From assembly GCA_910587935.1 (NCBI GenBank), contig CAJUNP010000029.1, positions 1 to 34,142 on the forward strand: a stretch of DNA of 34,142 bases, written 5' to 3'. Both the position numbers and the translations under genes were made by a program. This document shows positions 7,988 through 15,648 of the stretch, piece after piece. The notes below the pieces were generated by a model. It worked only from the letters and a program-made list of their open reading frames with translations, was not told the DNA's origin and did not search any database. Position 1 is the stretch's first letter, and each line of letters starts with the position of its first letter. Origin of the DNA: an uncultured Lachnospiraceae bacterium (GTDB lineage: Bacteria > Bacillota > Clostridia > Lachnospirales > Lachnospiraceae).

Positions 7988-8014
7988 GAGAAATATAAGA
8001 AATTTAAAGATTCC

Positions 8015-8281
8015 TCATAAATCCGATAAGTTGTATTCCTGATATAATCTTTTTCTTGTCTCCGCATCGGACAGACGCTCCATGTCCTGGAAACGCCCGT
8101 CATGCTGTAAACAGGCAACAAGCCTGGCCAGCAAATCTTCTCCGGCCTGCAGACCCGCTTCTTTGCCTTTTATAATTCCTTCCCGTATCCCTTCCTGTAT
8201 TCCCTCTTGTCTTCCTTCCTCTCTCGCAATCTTTTTCTCACTTTCAATGTGGGCCTGCTCATCATATTCTGACAGTAACAT
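8015..8281 (-). CDS. Candidate internal translation product of the Rpn gene (C-terminal 88 aa, RpnS-like)
   Basis: Codon 202 of the Rpn gene is ATG (8279-8281). On the coding strand GAGGAGG (8290-8296) stands exactly 8 nt before it, a better ribosome site than that of the full-length gene. Translation from here would give 88 residues starting MLLSEYDEQAHIESEKK, then the EGR/EGI repeat helix and the C-terminal tail, without the nuclease core. In E. coli Rpn loci a C-terminal product made from an internal start is reported to bind and inhibit the nuclease. That this happens here is inference: the codons GAG GAG GTA also encode residues that may be conserved for protein reasons. Confidence 0.5.
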   Translation of the reverse strand: MLLSEYDEQAHIESEKKIAREEGRQEGIQEGIREGIIKGKEAGLQAGEDLLARLVACLQHDGRFQDMERLSDAETRKRLYQEYNLSDL

Positions 8282-8884
8282 GGAACATACCTCCTCGCGG
8301 TTTTCTCTTAAGATTTTCTCCAGTATTCCTTCGTTGATACATTCTTCCACGGCATGATCAACGGCGTCTTTAATCGGCATTTTACGATCTGTATTCTCTC
8401 TGACTTTTCCGATAAAAATAGAATATTCCTCAAGCTTGCGGCACTTTCGCATAACCTCCGGAAACGCACTGTGTAAATGGAATACCTGACGCTCCGGCTG
8501 CTGCTTTGTTCCGTTGTAAAAGACCACAAACTGCGGAAAAGGCAGTTTAATCAGTTTGCTGCTGTAAATATCTATATCGATTCCCGCCAGTATCTTCCAA
8601 TATAAATCCGCAAAATAAAACACACCCCGCAGAGGAAGATTAGGACTATAGGTACTCTGATGCTCGTAAAGGTTGAGAATATCCTTAACCAGAAAGGATA
8701 CGTCATTCTTCATTCCCATATATACCGCATCTTCCAGCGTATTAATTTCCATATCCTCCGGGTTATCATAATCCGTGCCGTTTACGGCATTATAAAGCTG
8801 TAGCAGGTCTCCTTTCTCCCGAAAGATCAATTTGAACAGTCGGTCCTTATACTTTCTGTTCACATTATTTCGTTTATTTGTCAT
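8015..8884 (-). CDS. Rpn family recombination-promoting nuclease / putative transposase (PD-(D/E)XK)
   Basis: Rpn proteins are PD-(D/E)XK DNA endonucleases that promote RecA-independent recombination and, in E. coli, act as toxic antiphage proteins. The 289-residue product starts KYKDRLFKLIF; the catalytic-type segment is NDVSF (D61) followed by LYEHQST (E74-H-Q76) and NLPLR, the usual Rpn layout with Gln in place of the last catalytic Lys. FVVFYNG near 119-125 is also typical. The tail (about 217-245) carries EGI/EGR-type repeats with alternating charge. An in-frame ATG at codon 202 has its own consensus ribosome site (see the internal CDS). The ATG at 8882-8884 has GGAGG 6 nt upstream. It sits in an accessory patch beside gene remnants. 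Confidence 0.9.
   Translation of the reverse strand: MTNKRNNVNRKYKDRLFKLIFREKGDLLQLYNAVNGTDYDNPEDMEINTLEDAVYMGMKNDVSFLVKDILNLYEHQSTYSPNLPLRGVFYFADLYWKILAGIDIDIYSSKLIKLPFPQFVVFYNGTKQQPERQVFHLHSAFPEVMRKCRKLEEYSIFIGKVRENTDRKMPIKDAVDHAVEECINEGILEKILRENREEVCSMLLSEYDEQAHIESEKKIAREEGRQEGIQEGIREGIIKGKEAGLQAGEDLLARLVACLQHDGRFQDMERLSDAETRKRLYQEYNLSDL
8279..8296 (-). promoter_or_regulatory. Internal ribosome binding site inside the Rpn gene
   Basis: GAGGAGG at 8290-8296 (minus strand), an 8-nt spacer and ATG at 8279-8281. Match and spacing are close to ideal for a Firmicute Shine-Dalgarno site. Confidence 0.55.
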
Positions 8885-8895
8885 GTATTACCTCC

Positions 8896-8924
8896 ATTAT
8901 AAGTTTTTTGGGTAAATTCTGCAA
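8896..8924 (-). promoter_or_regulatory. Candidate promoter of the Rpn gene overlapping its leader
   Basis: On the minus strand TTGCAG (8919-8924), a 17-bp spacer and TATAAT (8896-8901). The -10 abuts the GGAGG ribosome site (8891-8895), so transcription would begin inside or just after that site and leave only a few bases before the ATG. Either the mRNA is nearly leaderless or this is a chance match. Confidence 0.4.
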
Positions 8925-9007
8925 TACTGAAATTTGGCTGATAAGGCCGGAATTTGTAGAAATTGTAAGATAAAGTTCATAGGTCATAAGAAATTCTTAA
9001 AACATAA

Positions 9008-9045
9008 AAAGTAAAGCTGCCTGCTTCACGTGACAGCTTTACTTT
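9008..9045 (-). terminator. Perfect 12-bp stem-loop, possible terminator of the 9126-9311 fragment
   Basis: AAAGTAAAGCTG (9008-9019) and CAGCTTTACTTT (9034-9045) are perfect reverse complements around a 14-nt loop. On the minus strand the stem is followed by TTATGTTTT, a fair U-rich tail. It lies about 80 nt beyond the stop of the leftward fragment and before the Rpn promoter. Confidence 0.5.
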
Positions 9046-9125
9046 ATCGTAATATCATTTGCTTGTCAAGAGAGGGTATTCAAAATAAAGATTACATGTT
9101 CTTTAAAACGCTAATTATGTATGGG

Positions 9126-9411
9126 TCATTTAGAAAGATTTATATTCGCCGGAACAGCATTTCCAGCAGCATCTTCTAAATATAATATTAATTCCGTATT
9201 TTCACAATTCAAATTTATAAAAATGCAATCAAATTTTTCCTCTGTACCAACGTATAAATTTTCAGTTCCTATATCAAACCACTTCCAATCTAAAGGATAC
9301 CAATAAGCCAATTTATCTCCTTCCTGTAATGTATAGGATTGACCATTTTCTAATACTTTCCTTTCTCCCGTAATATCATTGCAACCGATTCTTCCGTTAT
9401 ACTCAACGTAG
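9126..9411 (-). pseudogene. Fragment of an unrecognised gene, or a small TTG-start protein (9126-9311)
   Basis: A leftward frame of about 95 codons opens just after stops near 9412-9417 and ends at TAG 9126. It lacks an ATG at its head. The translation looks protein-like: VYVEYNGRIGCNDITGER, then SYTLQEGDKLAYWYPLDW, then a C-terminal half of alternating strands including CIFINLNCENTELILYLED. This would suit a secreted beta-rich protein whose front is lost. Alternatively a TTG at 9309-9311 has AAGGAG 5 nt upstream and would give a 61-residue protein. I recognise no family. Codons are more A/T-rich than in the neighbouring genes, which fits recent acquisition or decay. Confidence 0.4.
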
Positions 9412-9476
9412 ACGGCTTATCAGATAAACAAATCAAACTGATACGGGAATTAGCTCAGGAATTGAAAAACTCCTGA
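9354..9476 (+). pseudogene. Possible 3' remnant of a rightward gene
   Basis: A plus-strand frame without a usable start ends at TGA 9474-9476. Its last 26 codons read VILNVDGLSDKQIKLIRELA and then QELKNS, which resembles the helical tail of a small protein. It overlaps the leftward fragment head-on and is followed 8 nt later by a terminator hairpin. It is short and could be chance; the region may be a scar where two gene ends were joined. Confidence 0.2.
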
Positions 9477-9484
9477 ATATTATC

Positions 9485-9528
9485 AAAAAAAGAACCTGAC
9501 AGACAAAACGTCCGCCAGATTCTTTTTT
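9485..9528. terminator. Bidirectional terminator before the NUDIX gene stop
   Basis: AAAAAAGAACCTG pairs with CAGATTCTTTTTT (one C-A mismatch) and the inner GAC/GTC closes on AAAAC. U-tracts exist in both directions. It lies 10 nt past the NUDIX stop on the minus strand and 8 nt past the plus-strand remnant. Confidence 0.65.
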
Positions 9529-9538
9529 CACAATTCTC

Positions 9539-9991
9539 TTAGAAATACTTCCTGCAGCCCCAGAGATTATTTTTCTTCAAATCCAGGTACTCGGCGTAAG
9601 CACGTTCCAAAATCTGCTTCTCATTGGCAAATTTTAAAAGATGATATGCCTCGTGGTATTTGTAAAATCCTGAGTCCACAAAAAATTCTTCACGCTGTGG
9701 TTTGCTGTAATAGCTGTCCGCCATCATCAGATACCAGTGTACTTCCTTCTCCACGGTATCCTCCGGCACATTAAAAGAATATTCACTTTTTCCAATATAC
9801 TTAATAATGGATGCCTTCGCACCTGACTCTTCCAGAACCTCTCTTAAAGCGGTTTCCTTATACTCCTCACCCTGCTCTACAGTTCCTTTCGGCAAGACCC
9901 ATCCTTCATATTTATTTTTAAAATTCTTATAAAGAAGAAGGATCTTTCCTCGAAAAATAACCACACCGCCACAGCTGGTTGCTTCAATCAT
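9539..9991 (-). CDS. NUDIX hydrolase
   Basis: NUDIX enzymes cleave nucleoside diphosphates linked to another group, using divalent metal. The 150-residue product has a single NUDIX domain. The box is complete: G36 of GTVEQGEEYKETALREVLEE and then SGA, fitting GX5EX7REUXEEXGU. The N-terminus SCGGVVIFRGKILLLYKN and the WVLPKGT lead-in resemble diadenosine polyphosphate or MutT-like members. The substrate cannot be told. The ATG (9989-9991) has AGGAGG 8 nt upstream, and a strong promoter lies about 40 nt further. It appears to be a single-gene unit between the PBP gene and the remnant region. Confidence 0.9.
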   Translation of the reverse strand: MIEATSCGGVVIFRGKILLLYKNFKNKYEGWVLPKGTVEQGEEYKETALREVLEESGAKASIIKYIGKSEYSFNVPEDTVEKEVHWYLMMADSYYSKPQREEFFVDSGFYKYHEAYHLLKFANEKQILERAYAEYLDLKKNNLWGCRKYF

Positions 9992-10033
9992 TGCAATTTC
10001 CTCCTGAACTGGTGTGTCTTATGACTTAAGAAC

Positions 10034-10062
10034 AGTATATTGCAAATTGCAGACTATGGCAA
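10034..10062 (-). promoter_or_regulatory. Promoter of the NUDIX gene
   Basis: On the minus strand TTGCCA (10057-10062), a 17-bp spacer and TATACT (10034-10039), about 40 nt upstream of the ATG. It lies in the gap after the PBP gene, in which no terminator was seen. Confidence 0.65.
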
Positions 10063-10087
10063 TCATTTTATGCAAAGACACCCGATT

Positions 10088-11575
10088 TTATTCAGCAAAA
10101 TAAGCGTCAAACAGACGTTTCGCAATCGGAACCGCATAATCTCCGCCGGAGCCGGCGCCTTCAATGATAATTGTCACGCAGACCTCCGGATTATCTGTCG
10201 GCGCAAAACCGGTAAACCATGCATGGGAATCTCCCTTGGAATTATATTCTGCGGAACCCGTTTTCCCTGCGGCCGTATAATCCAGTCCCGATAATACGGT
10301 GGCGGTTCCCCCGGTAACCACTTTTTCCATCATCCCCGTTAAAATTTCCGCCTCCTCCGCAGAAAGCAGCCGCCCGTAAGAAGAAGGAGGAAACCGCTTT
10401 ATATTACTGCCCGCGCTGTTTTCCACATAATCAATTACGTATGGCTTCATCAGAACGCCGTCATTGGCGATGGCGCAGGTCAGCATGTTCAGGTGAAGCG
10501 GCGTGATCTGGGTTTTTCCCTGGCCGATAGACGTCTGCATCATTTCCTCGGCGCCCATGCCTTCTTCCATATGCACGGAGCTTTTGGAATAATTCAGCTT
10601 TACGGGAAGCTCCTGATCAAACAAAAGCCCGTTTAAGGTCTGCCGGAAAGCGGTCCGGTCAAGACTTGTACCGATATTGGCAAAAGAAGAATTACAGCTT
10701 CTGGCAAAAGAAGTGATAAAATCTTCGCTTCCGTGATTCGTGCCGTGATAACAGGAAATCGTGTGTTCCTCCAGTTTGAAACGGCCGCTGCATTGAAAAT
10801 GGTAATTGCCATAAGTATTCGGATTCTCCCGGATATATTCCAAGGCCGTAATAATCTTAAAAGTAGAACCGGGAGGATACAGCCCCTGGGTGGCCCGATT
10901 TAAAAGCCTGCCGCTTTCCGTATCGCCCGCAAGCTCTTCCCACATGGCGTCCACTTCATTGGGATTAAAATCCGGCTTTGACACCATAGCCAGAACCTTT
11001 CCGGTGGACGGCTCCGTAATAATAATCGCCCCGTCATAAACTCCGAGCGCTTTATAGGCAGTTTCCTGCAGTTTCACATCCAGTGTGGTAAACACATCGT
11101 CTCCCGGATTTTTTACTCCCGCCATATCATTGACAACCTTATCGGAAATCGGCGCGTTGCTGTTAATCAGGTAATAATTGGCCTGCGCTTCGATTCCTGT
11201 ACGCCCATGCGTTGAAAATCCCACTACATGAGAAAACATTTCATCGTAAGGATACATTCGAGTCTCATTTTCCTCACCGTCCAAATCAGAGTACGCTAAG
11301 ACTTCTCCGTCTCTTGCATAAATGGACCCCCTGTAATTTTGTGACAATAAAAGTTCCTGCCTGGAATTATAACTGTTATTAAAAATCTCCTGTTCGTTGG
11401 TCGCCACAAAATAGCATAAATACCCCATCATTCCCAAAAACAGAATGACAAAAAAATACGTAGTCAGTAAGACCTCAAGATTCTTTTTAGTTTTCCTCCC
11501 GGAAGTCCGTTTCCGCCCGGGAGACGGTTCTTTTGCCTGTGCTCCGTCTTTTTTGATTCCCTTTTCTAAGAACAC
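10088..11575 (-). CDS. Penicillin-binding protein transpeptidase (PbpA/FtsI-like class B PBP)
   Basis: This class B PBP cross-links peptidoglycan outside the membrane. The 495-residue product has a basic cytoplasmic N-terminus, one membrane segment at about 36-58, a dimerisation/pedestal region, and a transpeptidase domain with STFK (nucleophile Ser237), SCN at 293-295 and KTGSAE at 438-443. The start is GTG 11573-11575 with AGGAGG 9 nt upstream, within the last 89 bases of the SEDS gene, so the two are co-translated. It is short because it lacks PASTA domains, unlike SpoVD-type PBPs. The direct SEDS partner gene points to a glycan polymerase/transpeptidase pair. Elongation, division or sporulation use cannot be decided, though the zapA-containing operon hints at division. 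Confidence 0.93.
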   Translation of the reverse strand: MFLEKGIKKDGAQAKEPSPGRKRTSGRKTKKNLEVLLTTYFFVILFLGMMGYLCYFVATNEQEIFNNSYNSRQELLLSQNYRGSIYARDGEVLAYSDLDGEENETRMYPYDEMFSHVVGFSTHGRTGIEAQANYYLINSNAPISDKVVNDMAGVKNPGDDVFTTLDVKLQETAYKALGVYDGAIIITEPSTGKVLAMVSKPDFNPNEVDAMWEELAGDTESGRLLNRATQGLYPPGSTFKIITALEYIRENPNTYGNYHFQCSGRFKLEEHTISCYHGTNHGSEDFITSFARSCNSSFANIGTSLDRTAFRQTLNGLLFDQELPVKLNYSKSSVHMEEGMGAEEMMQTSIGQGKTQITPLHLNMLTCAIANDGVLMKPYVIDYVENSAGSNIKRFPPSSYGRLLSAEEAEILTGMMEKVVTGGTATVLSGLDYTAAGKTGSAEYNSKGDSHAWFTGFAPTDNPEVCVTIIIEGAGSGGDYAVPIAKRLFDAYFAE

Positions 11576-12884
11576 GTTTTTCTTCCTCCTGCTGTCTTAA
11601 AATATAAAATCCCTGTACCAGATAAAACAAAATCAAAGTCGTTAAAACCGAACTGCCTCCATAGCTGACCAGCGGCAGCGTCACGCCGGTTAACGGAATA
11701 AACTTAATTCCTCCTCCGATGGTCAGAAATACCTGAAATATATAGACGATCCCAAGGCCATAGGCCGTCAGCTGGAAAAATCTGTCTTTAAGCCTTAAAG
11801 AAATGTTCATGATCATAATAAAGCAGCTTAAACAAATCAGAATCAGAAACAATCCGAATACAACGCCCATTTCTTCGCATACGGCGGAAAAAATCGAATC
11901 TTTCTCCACATAAGGAATAGAATCCGGGGTTCCCGAATAAAGCCCCATTCCAAACCAGCTTCCACTTCCGATCGCAAATAAGGACTGGGTAACCTGATAT
12001 CCCTGGCTGTCAATGTAGGTCCAAGGGTCCAGCCACGCCTGCACTCGCACCTGCACATGTCGGAACACCCGCCAGGCAATTACCGAAGCTAACGCGCCTC
12101 CTCCCATACCCAGAAGCAGATACAGATAATTGCGGGTCGCCGCAAAAACCATAAAAACAAATACCACAAAAAAAATCAGGGCGCTTCCCAAATCTTTAGA
12201 CGCCACCAGAACTACCACATGCACCGCGGCAATAACCGTTGTAAGCGATAGATTTAAAAACGAAGTATCTTCCATTAACGAAGCGGCAAGGAAAAACACA
12301 AAAACAATTTTTACAAATTCCGAAGGCTGGAATGTGATTCCTGCAATCGTAAAAGAAAGAAGGGAACCGTGCGTAACCTGACCCAAAATCAATACGCCGC
12401 TAAGCGCCGCCGTTCCCGCAAGCGCATAAGTCCACCGCAGACTTTTGAGGAATTTCATTTTCTCCAGACAATACGGCACAAACATAGCAAAGACCATGGA
12501 AAAAAGAACAATCACGAACTGCCGCATGGCCCGGTCAAAAGAAAGCCTGGAAAGTATCAGGAAACCGACGCCCAAAAGCATGCACATGTTATTGACAAGC
12601 AAACGGTTGGACCTCGGATACATCATTCTGGTCATAACAATAATTCCAAACAGCAAAAGCTGTACGATCCCGTAAAAAAACAGATATTCCAGATTCCCGC
12701 TTTTAAGACAAATCGTTAAAAATCCTGCAAACTGAATAAAAAACAACACAATATACTGCCTTGTGTAAATACCGCTTCGGGAAGCCTCGTCCTTAAAACG
12801 GAATACGGCAAACCCTTCATAGGTATACAAAGCCATGAAGATTGTAATGAAATATTTGGATAACTGAACGATATATTCCTGCAT
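11487..12884 (-). CDS. SEDS family peptidoglycan polymerase (FtsW/RodA/SpoVE)
   Basis: SEDS proteins are membrane glycosyltransferases that polymerise lipid II into glycan strands with a class B PBP. The product is 465 residues with about ten or more hydrophobic segments. Hallmarks are FQPSEFVKI at about 185-193, ASKDLGSALIFF with the essential Asp (D231), and VTLPLVSYGGSS near 403-414. The N-terminal extension of extra helices before the core resembles the longer actinobacterial and clostridial RodA forms. A basic C-terminal tail overlaps the PBP gene by 89 nt. The gene starts 4 nt after the U32 gene stop, so it is firmly in that operon. Confidence 0.93.
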   Translation of the reverse strand: MQEYIVQLSKYFITIFMALYTYEGFAVFRFKDEASRSGIYTRQYIVLFFIQFAGFLTICLKSGNLEYLFFYGIVQLLLFGIIVMTRMMYPRSNRLLVNNMCMLLGVGFLILSRLSFDRAMRQFVIVLFSMVFAMFVPYCLEKMKFLKSLRWTYALAGTAALSGVLILGQVTHGSLLSFTIAGITFQPSEFVKIVFVFFLAASLMEDTSFLNLSLTTVIAAVHVVVLVASKDLGSALIFFVVFVFMVFAATRNYLYLLLGMGGGALASVIAWRVFRHVQVRVQAWLDPWTYIDSQGYQVTQSLFAIGSGSWFGMGLYSGTPDSIPYVEKDSIFSAVCEEMGVVFGLFLILICLSCFIMIMNISLRLKDRFFQLTAYGLGIVYIFQVFLTIGGGIKFIPLTGVTLPLVSYGGSSVLTTLILFYLVQGFYILRQQEEEKRVLRKGNQKRRSTGKRTVSRAETDFREEN

Positions 12885-12888
12885 TGTA

Positions 12889-15105
12889 TTATTCTACCCC
12901 ACGCTTTTCATGTCCCGTTGTATACGCAAAATCAGGTTCGCTTTCTTCCGCTCCCCCATCCATAAAAAAGTCCAGAATCTGTTCCGTCTGGGCCGCGGTC
13001 TCCGTTGTAAACTGCAGACGTTTCAAACAGCCTTCGTACTCCTGCAGACTCTTGTGCAAAGAAACGGGAAGACAGTTCCAGATAACATTATAACAATGGC
13101 TGCATACGGTTTCTACCGGGAAATCATGGCGGTACCGGTCCGTTAATGTTACGGTCTTCGTGATTCCATCCTGACATCGTCCCGCCGTTTTTAAAACACA
13201 ATTTGCCGTGACCATCATAGGAATCCTCCCGTATACAACCTGTTCATACAAAACGTCCGGCGTCTGTTTCATTAATTGCTTTTTCTCACGAAGATTTAAC
13301 TCATAGGGCAGGCAAACGGTATCCGGACAAATCCCCTCTACCGACCCGAAAAAGCGAACGGCCGATTCGTTAAACCCATACATTCCCGCATCAAAAGCAG
13401 CCGGCAGTCCGGAACTCTTCCGTTTTGCAAGCCATCCTAACTCTTCAAAATTGCGAACCAGAAAACCGGCAATCGGTTCCTTTTTTATCTGTTCCCACAG
13501 CTTCTCAAAATAAACTTCATCACGCTTCCCCGCTACAAACGGAAGTGCGGCAAACAGCGGTGTCTTATTCCGGCATTCGGACAATTCCATGCATCTTTTT
13601 GTATCTTGTGCCATCTTAAGATATAGATCGCTGTCCATATAAATGCGCCGCAGCGCATTAAATTTCTTTCTGCAGGCTTCCCATTGCTCCGGGGTAGAAA
13701 CAAAAACGCAGAAACCGGCCGGTTCTTTTACTGCCGGCTTTTTCTTTTCTTTTAGTATTTCCGCTTTCTTTGTTTTTCCTGCAAAATTGTTCTTAACGGT
13801 ATCATTCTTTTGCTTCAGAATTGCATCTTCCAAGAGAGCGGCGGCTTCCCGACGAAGTTCATTGATCGCTTTCAGAGGAACAAAGATATTTTCATCTGCC
13901 TGAATCCGACATTCTTTTACCTCAAAAAAAGTATTTCCAAACCGGCAGATCCTCTCTTTTAAAACGGAATGTTCCACCGGCTGCTTTAAGGACGCTTCAA
14001 CCACCGGTCCATTCACCGTAACTTCCTGATTCCGACAGTACAGGGTCAGACTTAAAGGCTTTCCAATTCTGCCATAAACAACTGCTGTGATTTCCGTCTT
14101 TTCTTCAGCCATTAGAAACGCTTCCCGGACTTCTTCCAAAACAGACTCGTCGTTTCCGGAATACGCCGGAGAAGACAACGTAATCATTTCGCTTCCGTTA
14201 TGCCGGAAATAATAACCGCTTTCCACCCCGCTGCGGATATAGATGGAAGAAAGCTTTTTCAGATCCTCCGGTTCAACCGGCCGTTCTTTATCTCCATATT
14301 CATAAAAAGCGTCTATATATTTCCGGTAAATGGACGTAACGCCCGCCGCATATTCCGGCTTTTTCATTCTTCCTTCTATTTTGAACGAATCGATTCCTGC
14401 CCGAATCAATGCAGGAATATACTCGACGGTACACAAGTCCTTCAGACTCAGGGGATAACTTTCTTTTGTAAAATACTGCTTCCCTTCCACCCTCATCCGG
14501 TAGGGAAGTCTGCAGGGCTGCGCACACCGCCCCCTGTTACCGCTCCTTCCTCCCGCGATACTGCTGAAAAGACACTGGCCGGAATAACAATAACACATGG
14601 CGCCGTGGATAAACGTTTCCAACTCCAGCTTTGTTTCCCTTTTAATCGTCTTTATCTCTTCCAAAGAAAGTTCTCTTGCCGGCACAATGCGAACGGCTCC
14701 CTGGCTTTTGAAAAAGGCGGCTCCCTCCGTCCCCGTAATCATTGCCTGGGTGCTGATGTGCAGAGGAAGAAGCGGAAAATGTTCACGCACATAAGAAAAT
14801 ACGCCCATGTCCTGAATAATAATGCCGTCCAGGCCTTCCTCATAAAACGGCGTAAGATATTCTTTCATTCCGGAAAATTCCGATTCCTTAACCAGCGTAT
14901 TCAGAGTCAGATAAACCTTCCGTCCCGAAAGATGCGCGTAACGGATCGCCCGGCATAATTCTTCCGTGGAAAAATTATTGGCATAAGCCCGTGCGCTGAA
15001 TTTTTCTCCGCCCAGATAAACGGCGTCCGCCCCGGCATGGACTGCGCCCAGAAAGCTTTCGTAACTGCCGGCCGGTGCAAGCAGTTCCACTTTTTTATCT
15101 TTCAT
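12889..15105 (-). CDS. U32 family peptidase-like protein with C-terminal extension (DUF3656/RlhA type)
   Basis: U32 proteins were named as collagenases, but characterised bacterial members (TrhP, RlhA) take part in prephenate-dependent hydroxylation of tRNA or 23S rRNA and carry an iron-sulfur cluster. The 738-residue product begins VELLAPAGSYESFLGAVHAGADAVYLGG, the family signature. HGAMCYCYSGQCLFSS, then GNRGRCAQPCRLPY, supply the conserved cysteines at about 168-200, and DSFKIEGRMKKPEY is the usual TIM-barrel end. Residues beyond about 320 form the large C-terminal extension seen in RlhA-like and long Firmicute U32 proteins, with further Cys in CSHCYN near 675. An rRNA-modification role is more likely than proteolysis. 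The start is ATG 15103-15105. Confidence 0.9.
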   Translation of the reverse strand: MKDKKVELLAPAGSYESFLGAVHAGADAVYLGGEKFSARAYANNFSTEELCRAIRYAHLSGRKVYLTLNTLVKESEFSGMKEYLTPFYEEGLDGIIIQDMGVFSYVREHFPLLPLHISTQAMITGTEGAAFFKSQGAVRIVPARELSLEEIKTIKRETKLELETFIHGAMCYCYSGQCLFSSIAGGRSGNRGRCAQPCRLPYRMRVEGKQYFTKESYPLSLKDLCTVEYIPALIRAGIDSFKIEGRMKKPEYAAGVTSIYRKYIDAFYEYGDKERPVEPEDLKKLSSIYIRSGVESGYYFRHNGSEMITLSSPAYSGNDESVLEEVREAFLMAEEKTEITAVVYGRIGKPLSLTLYCRNQEVTVNGPVVEASLKQPVEHSVLKERICRFGNTFFEVKECRIQADENIFVPLKAINELRREAAALLEDAILKQKNDTVKNNFAGKTKKAEILKEKKKPAVKEPAGFCVFVSTPEQWEACRKKFNALRRIYMDSDLYLKMAQDTKRCMELSECRNKTPLFAALPFVAGKRDEVYFEKLWEQIKKEPIAGFLVRNFEELGWLAKRKSSGLPAAFDAGMYGFNESAVRFFGSVEGICPDTVCLPYELNLREKKQLMKQTPDVLYEQVVYGRIPMMVTANCVLKTAGRCQDGITKTVTLTDRYRHDFPVETVCSHCYNVIWNCLPVSLHKSLQEYEGCLKRLQFTTETAAQTEQILDFFMDGGAEESEPDFAYTTGHEKRGVE

Positions 15106-15118
15106 ACTTACCCCATTC

Positions 15119-15150
15119 CAAAATAAAAGCTGCCTTTTAACAAGACAGCT
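15119..15150 (-). terminator. Terminator-like hairpin overlapping the zapA stop
   Basis: On the minus strand AGCTGTCTT and AAGGCAGCT (one T-G pair) enclose GTTAA and are followed by TTTATTTT. The stem starts inside the zapA stop codon and lies 14 nt before the U32 leader, so it may attenuate the U32-SEDS-PBP genes. Confidence 0.6.
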
Positions 15151-15571
15151 ATCCTTTACGTTCCTTTTTGTATTCTTTCAGTTCCGTCTCCAGCCGAACC
15201 ATTTTCTTACCGTTCTCATTCAATTCCGACTGCATGTCCCGCAGATTCTTTTCCGTCGTTTCAAGTTTAATCTGAGCGGCAATCAGTTCATGTTTTAAAT
15301 CATATAATTCTTTTTCTTTGGACTGAATGTCTTCCTCCAGAATACCGATCTGTTTCTTAGCTTTAAAATAATCGTCCGCAATGTTCAATTCCAGCAAAAC
15401 GTTCTGGGTCTCCATGGACTGACGCCTGTAACTGTCCAACCGGCTGTATTCCGCAATTTTATTATTAATATAAGAAGCTACCTTTTGAAGATATTCCACA
15501 CTTTCATAACCACTTAAAGTAAATACCTTTCCGCCGATAATTACTTCCGTATCCGTCTTAGATATAGCCAT
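15149..15571 (-). CDS. zapA: Cell division protein ZapA
   Basis: ZapA binds and bundles FtsZ filaments at the division site. The 140-residue product has the N-terminal ZapA domain (TEVIIGGKVFTLSGYESVEYLQKVA), an NVLLELNIADDYFKAKKQ helix, and a long C-terminal coiled coil (about 75-138) rich in E, K and L, longer than in E. coli ZapA (109 aa). The start is ATG 15569-15571, with GAGGGG 7 nt upstream; an in-frame ATG further up lacks a fitting site. It is the first gene of the block leading to the SEDS/PBP pair, and has a good promoter about 80 nt upstream. The link with wall polymerases supports a division role for this block. Confidence 0.9.
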   Translation of the reverse strand: MAISKTDTEVIIGGKVFTLSGYESVEYLQKVASYINNKIAEYSRLDSYRRQSMETQNVLLELNIADDYFKAKKQIGILEEDIQSKEKELYDLKHELIAAQIKLETTEKNLRDMQSELNENGKKMVRLETELKEYKKERKG

Positions 15572-15648
15572 ATCCGTACCCCTCAACATGCAATACATCC
15601 TGTATGTTCCTGCGAATAGAAATGCCGGGAAAATTCATAGTTATCTTT

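Noticed and set aside
8140..8235. Repeated CTTCC/TATCC-like units that could be a DNA repeat array
   Set aside because: They are the codons of the EGR/EGI repeats in the Rpn tail; irregular, with no spacers, so not a CRISPR or tandem array.
10016..10084. GGTGTGTCTT and AAAGACACCC arms around the NUDIX promoter
   Set aside because: The inverted arms are imperfect and about 50 nt apart; they look like chance and have no target-site duplication.
14200..14958. Rightward open frame (252 codons) opposite the U32 gene
   Set aside because: Antisense shadow of well-conserved U32 sequence; the translation shows no family features.
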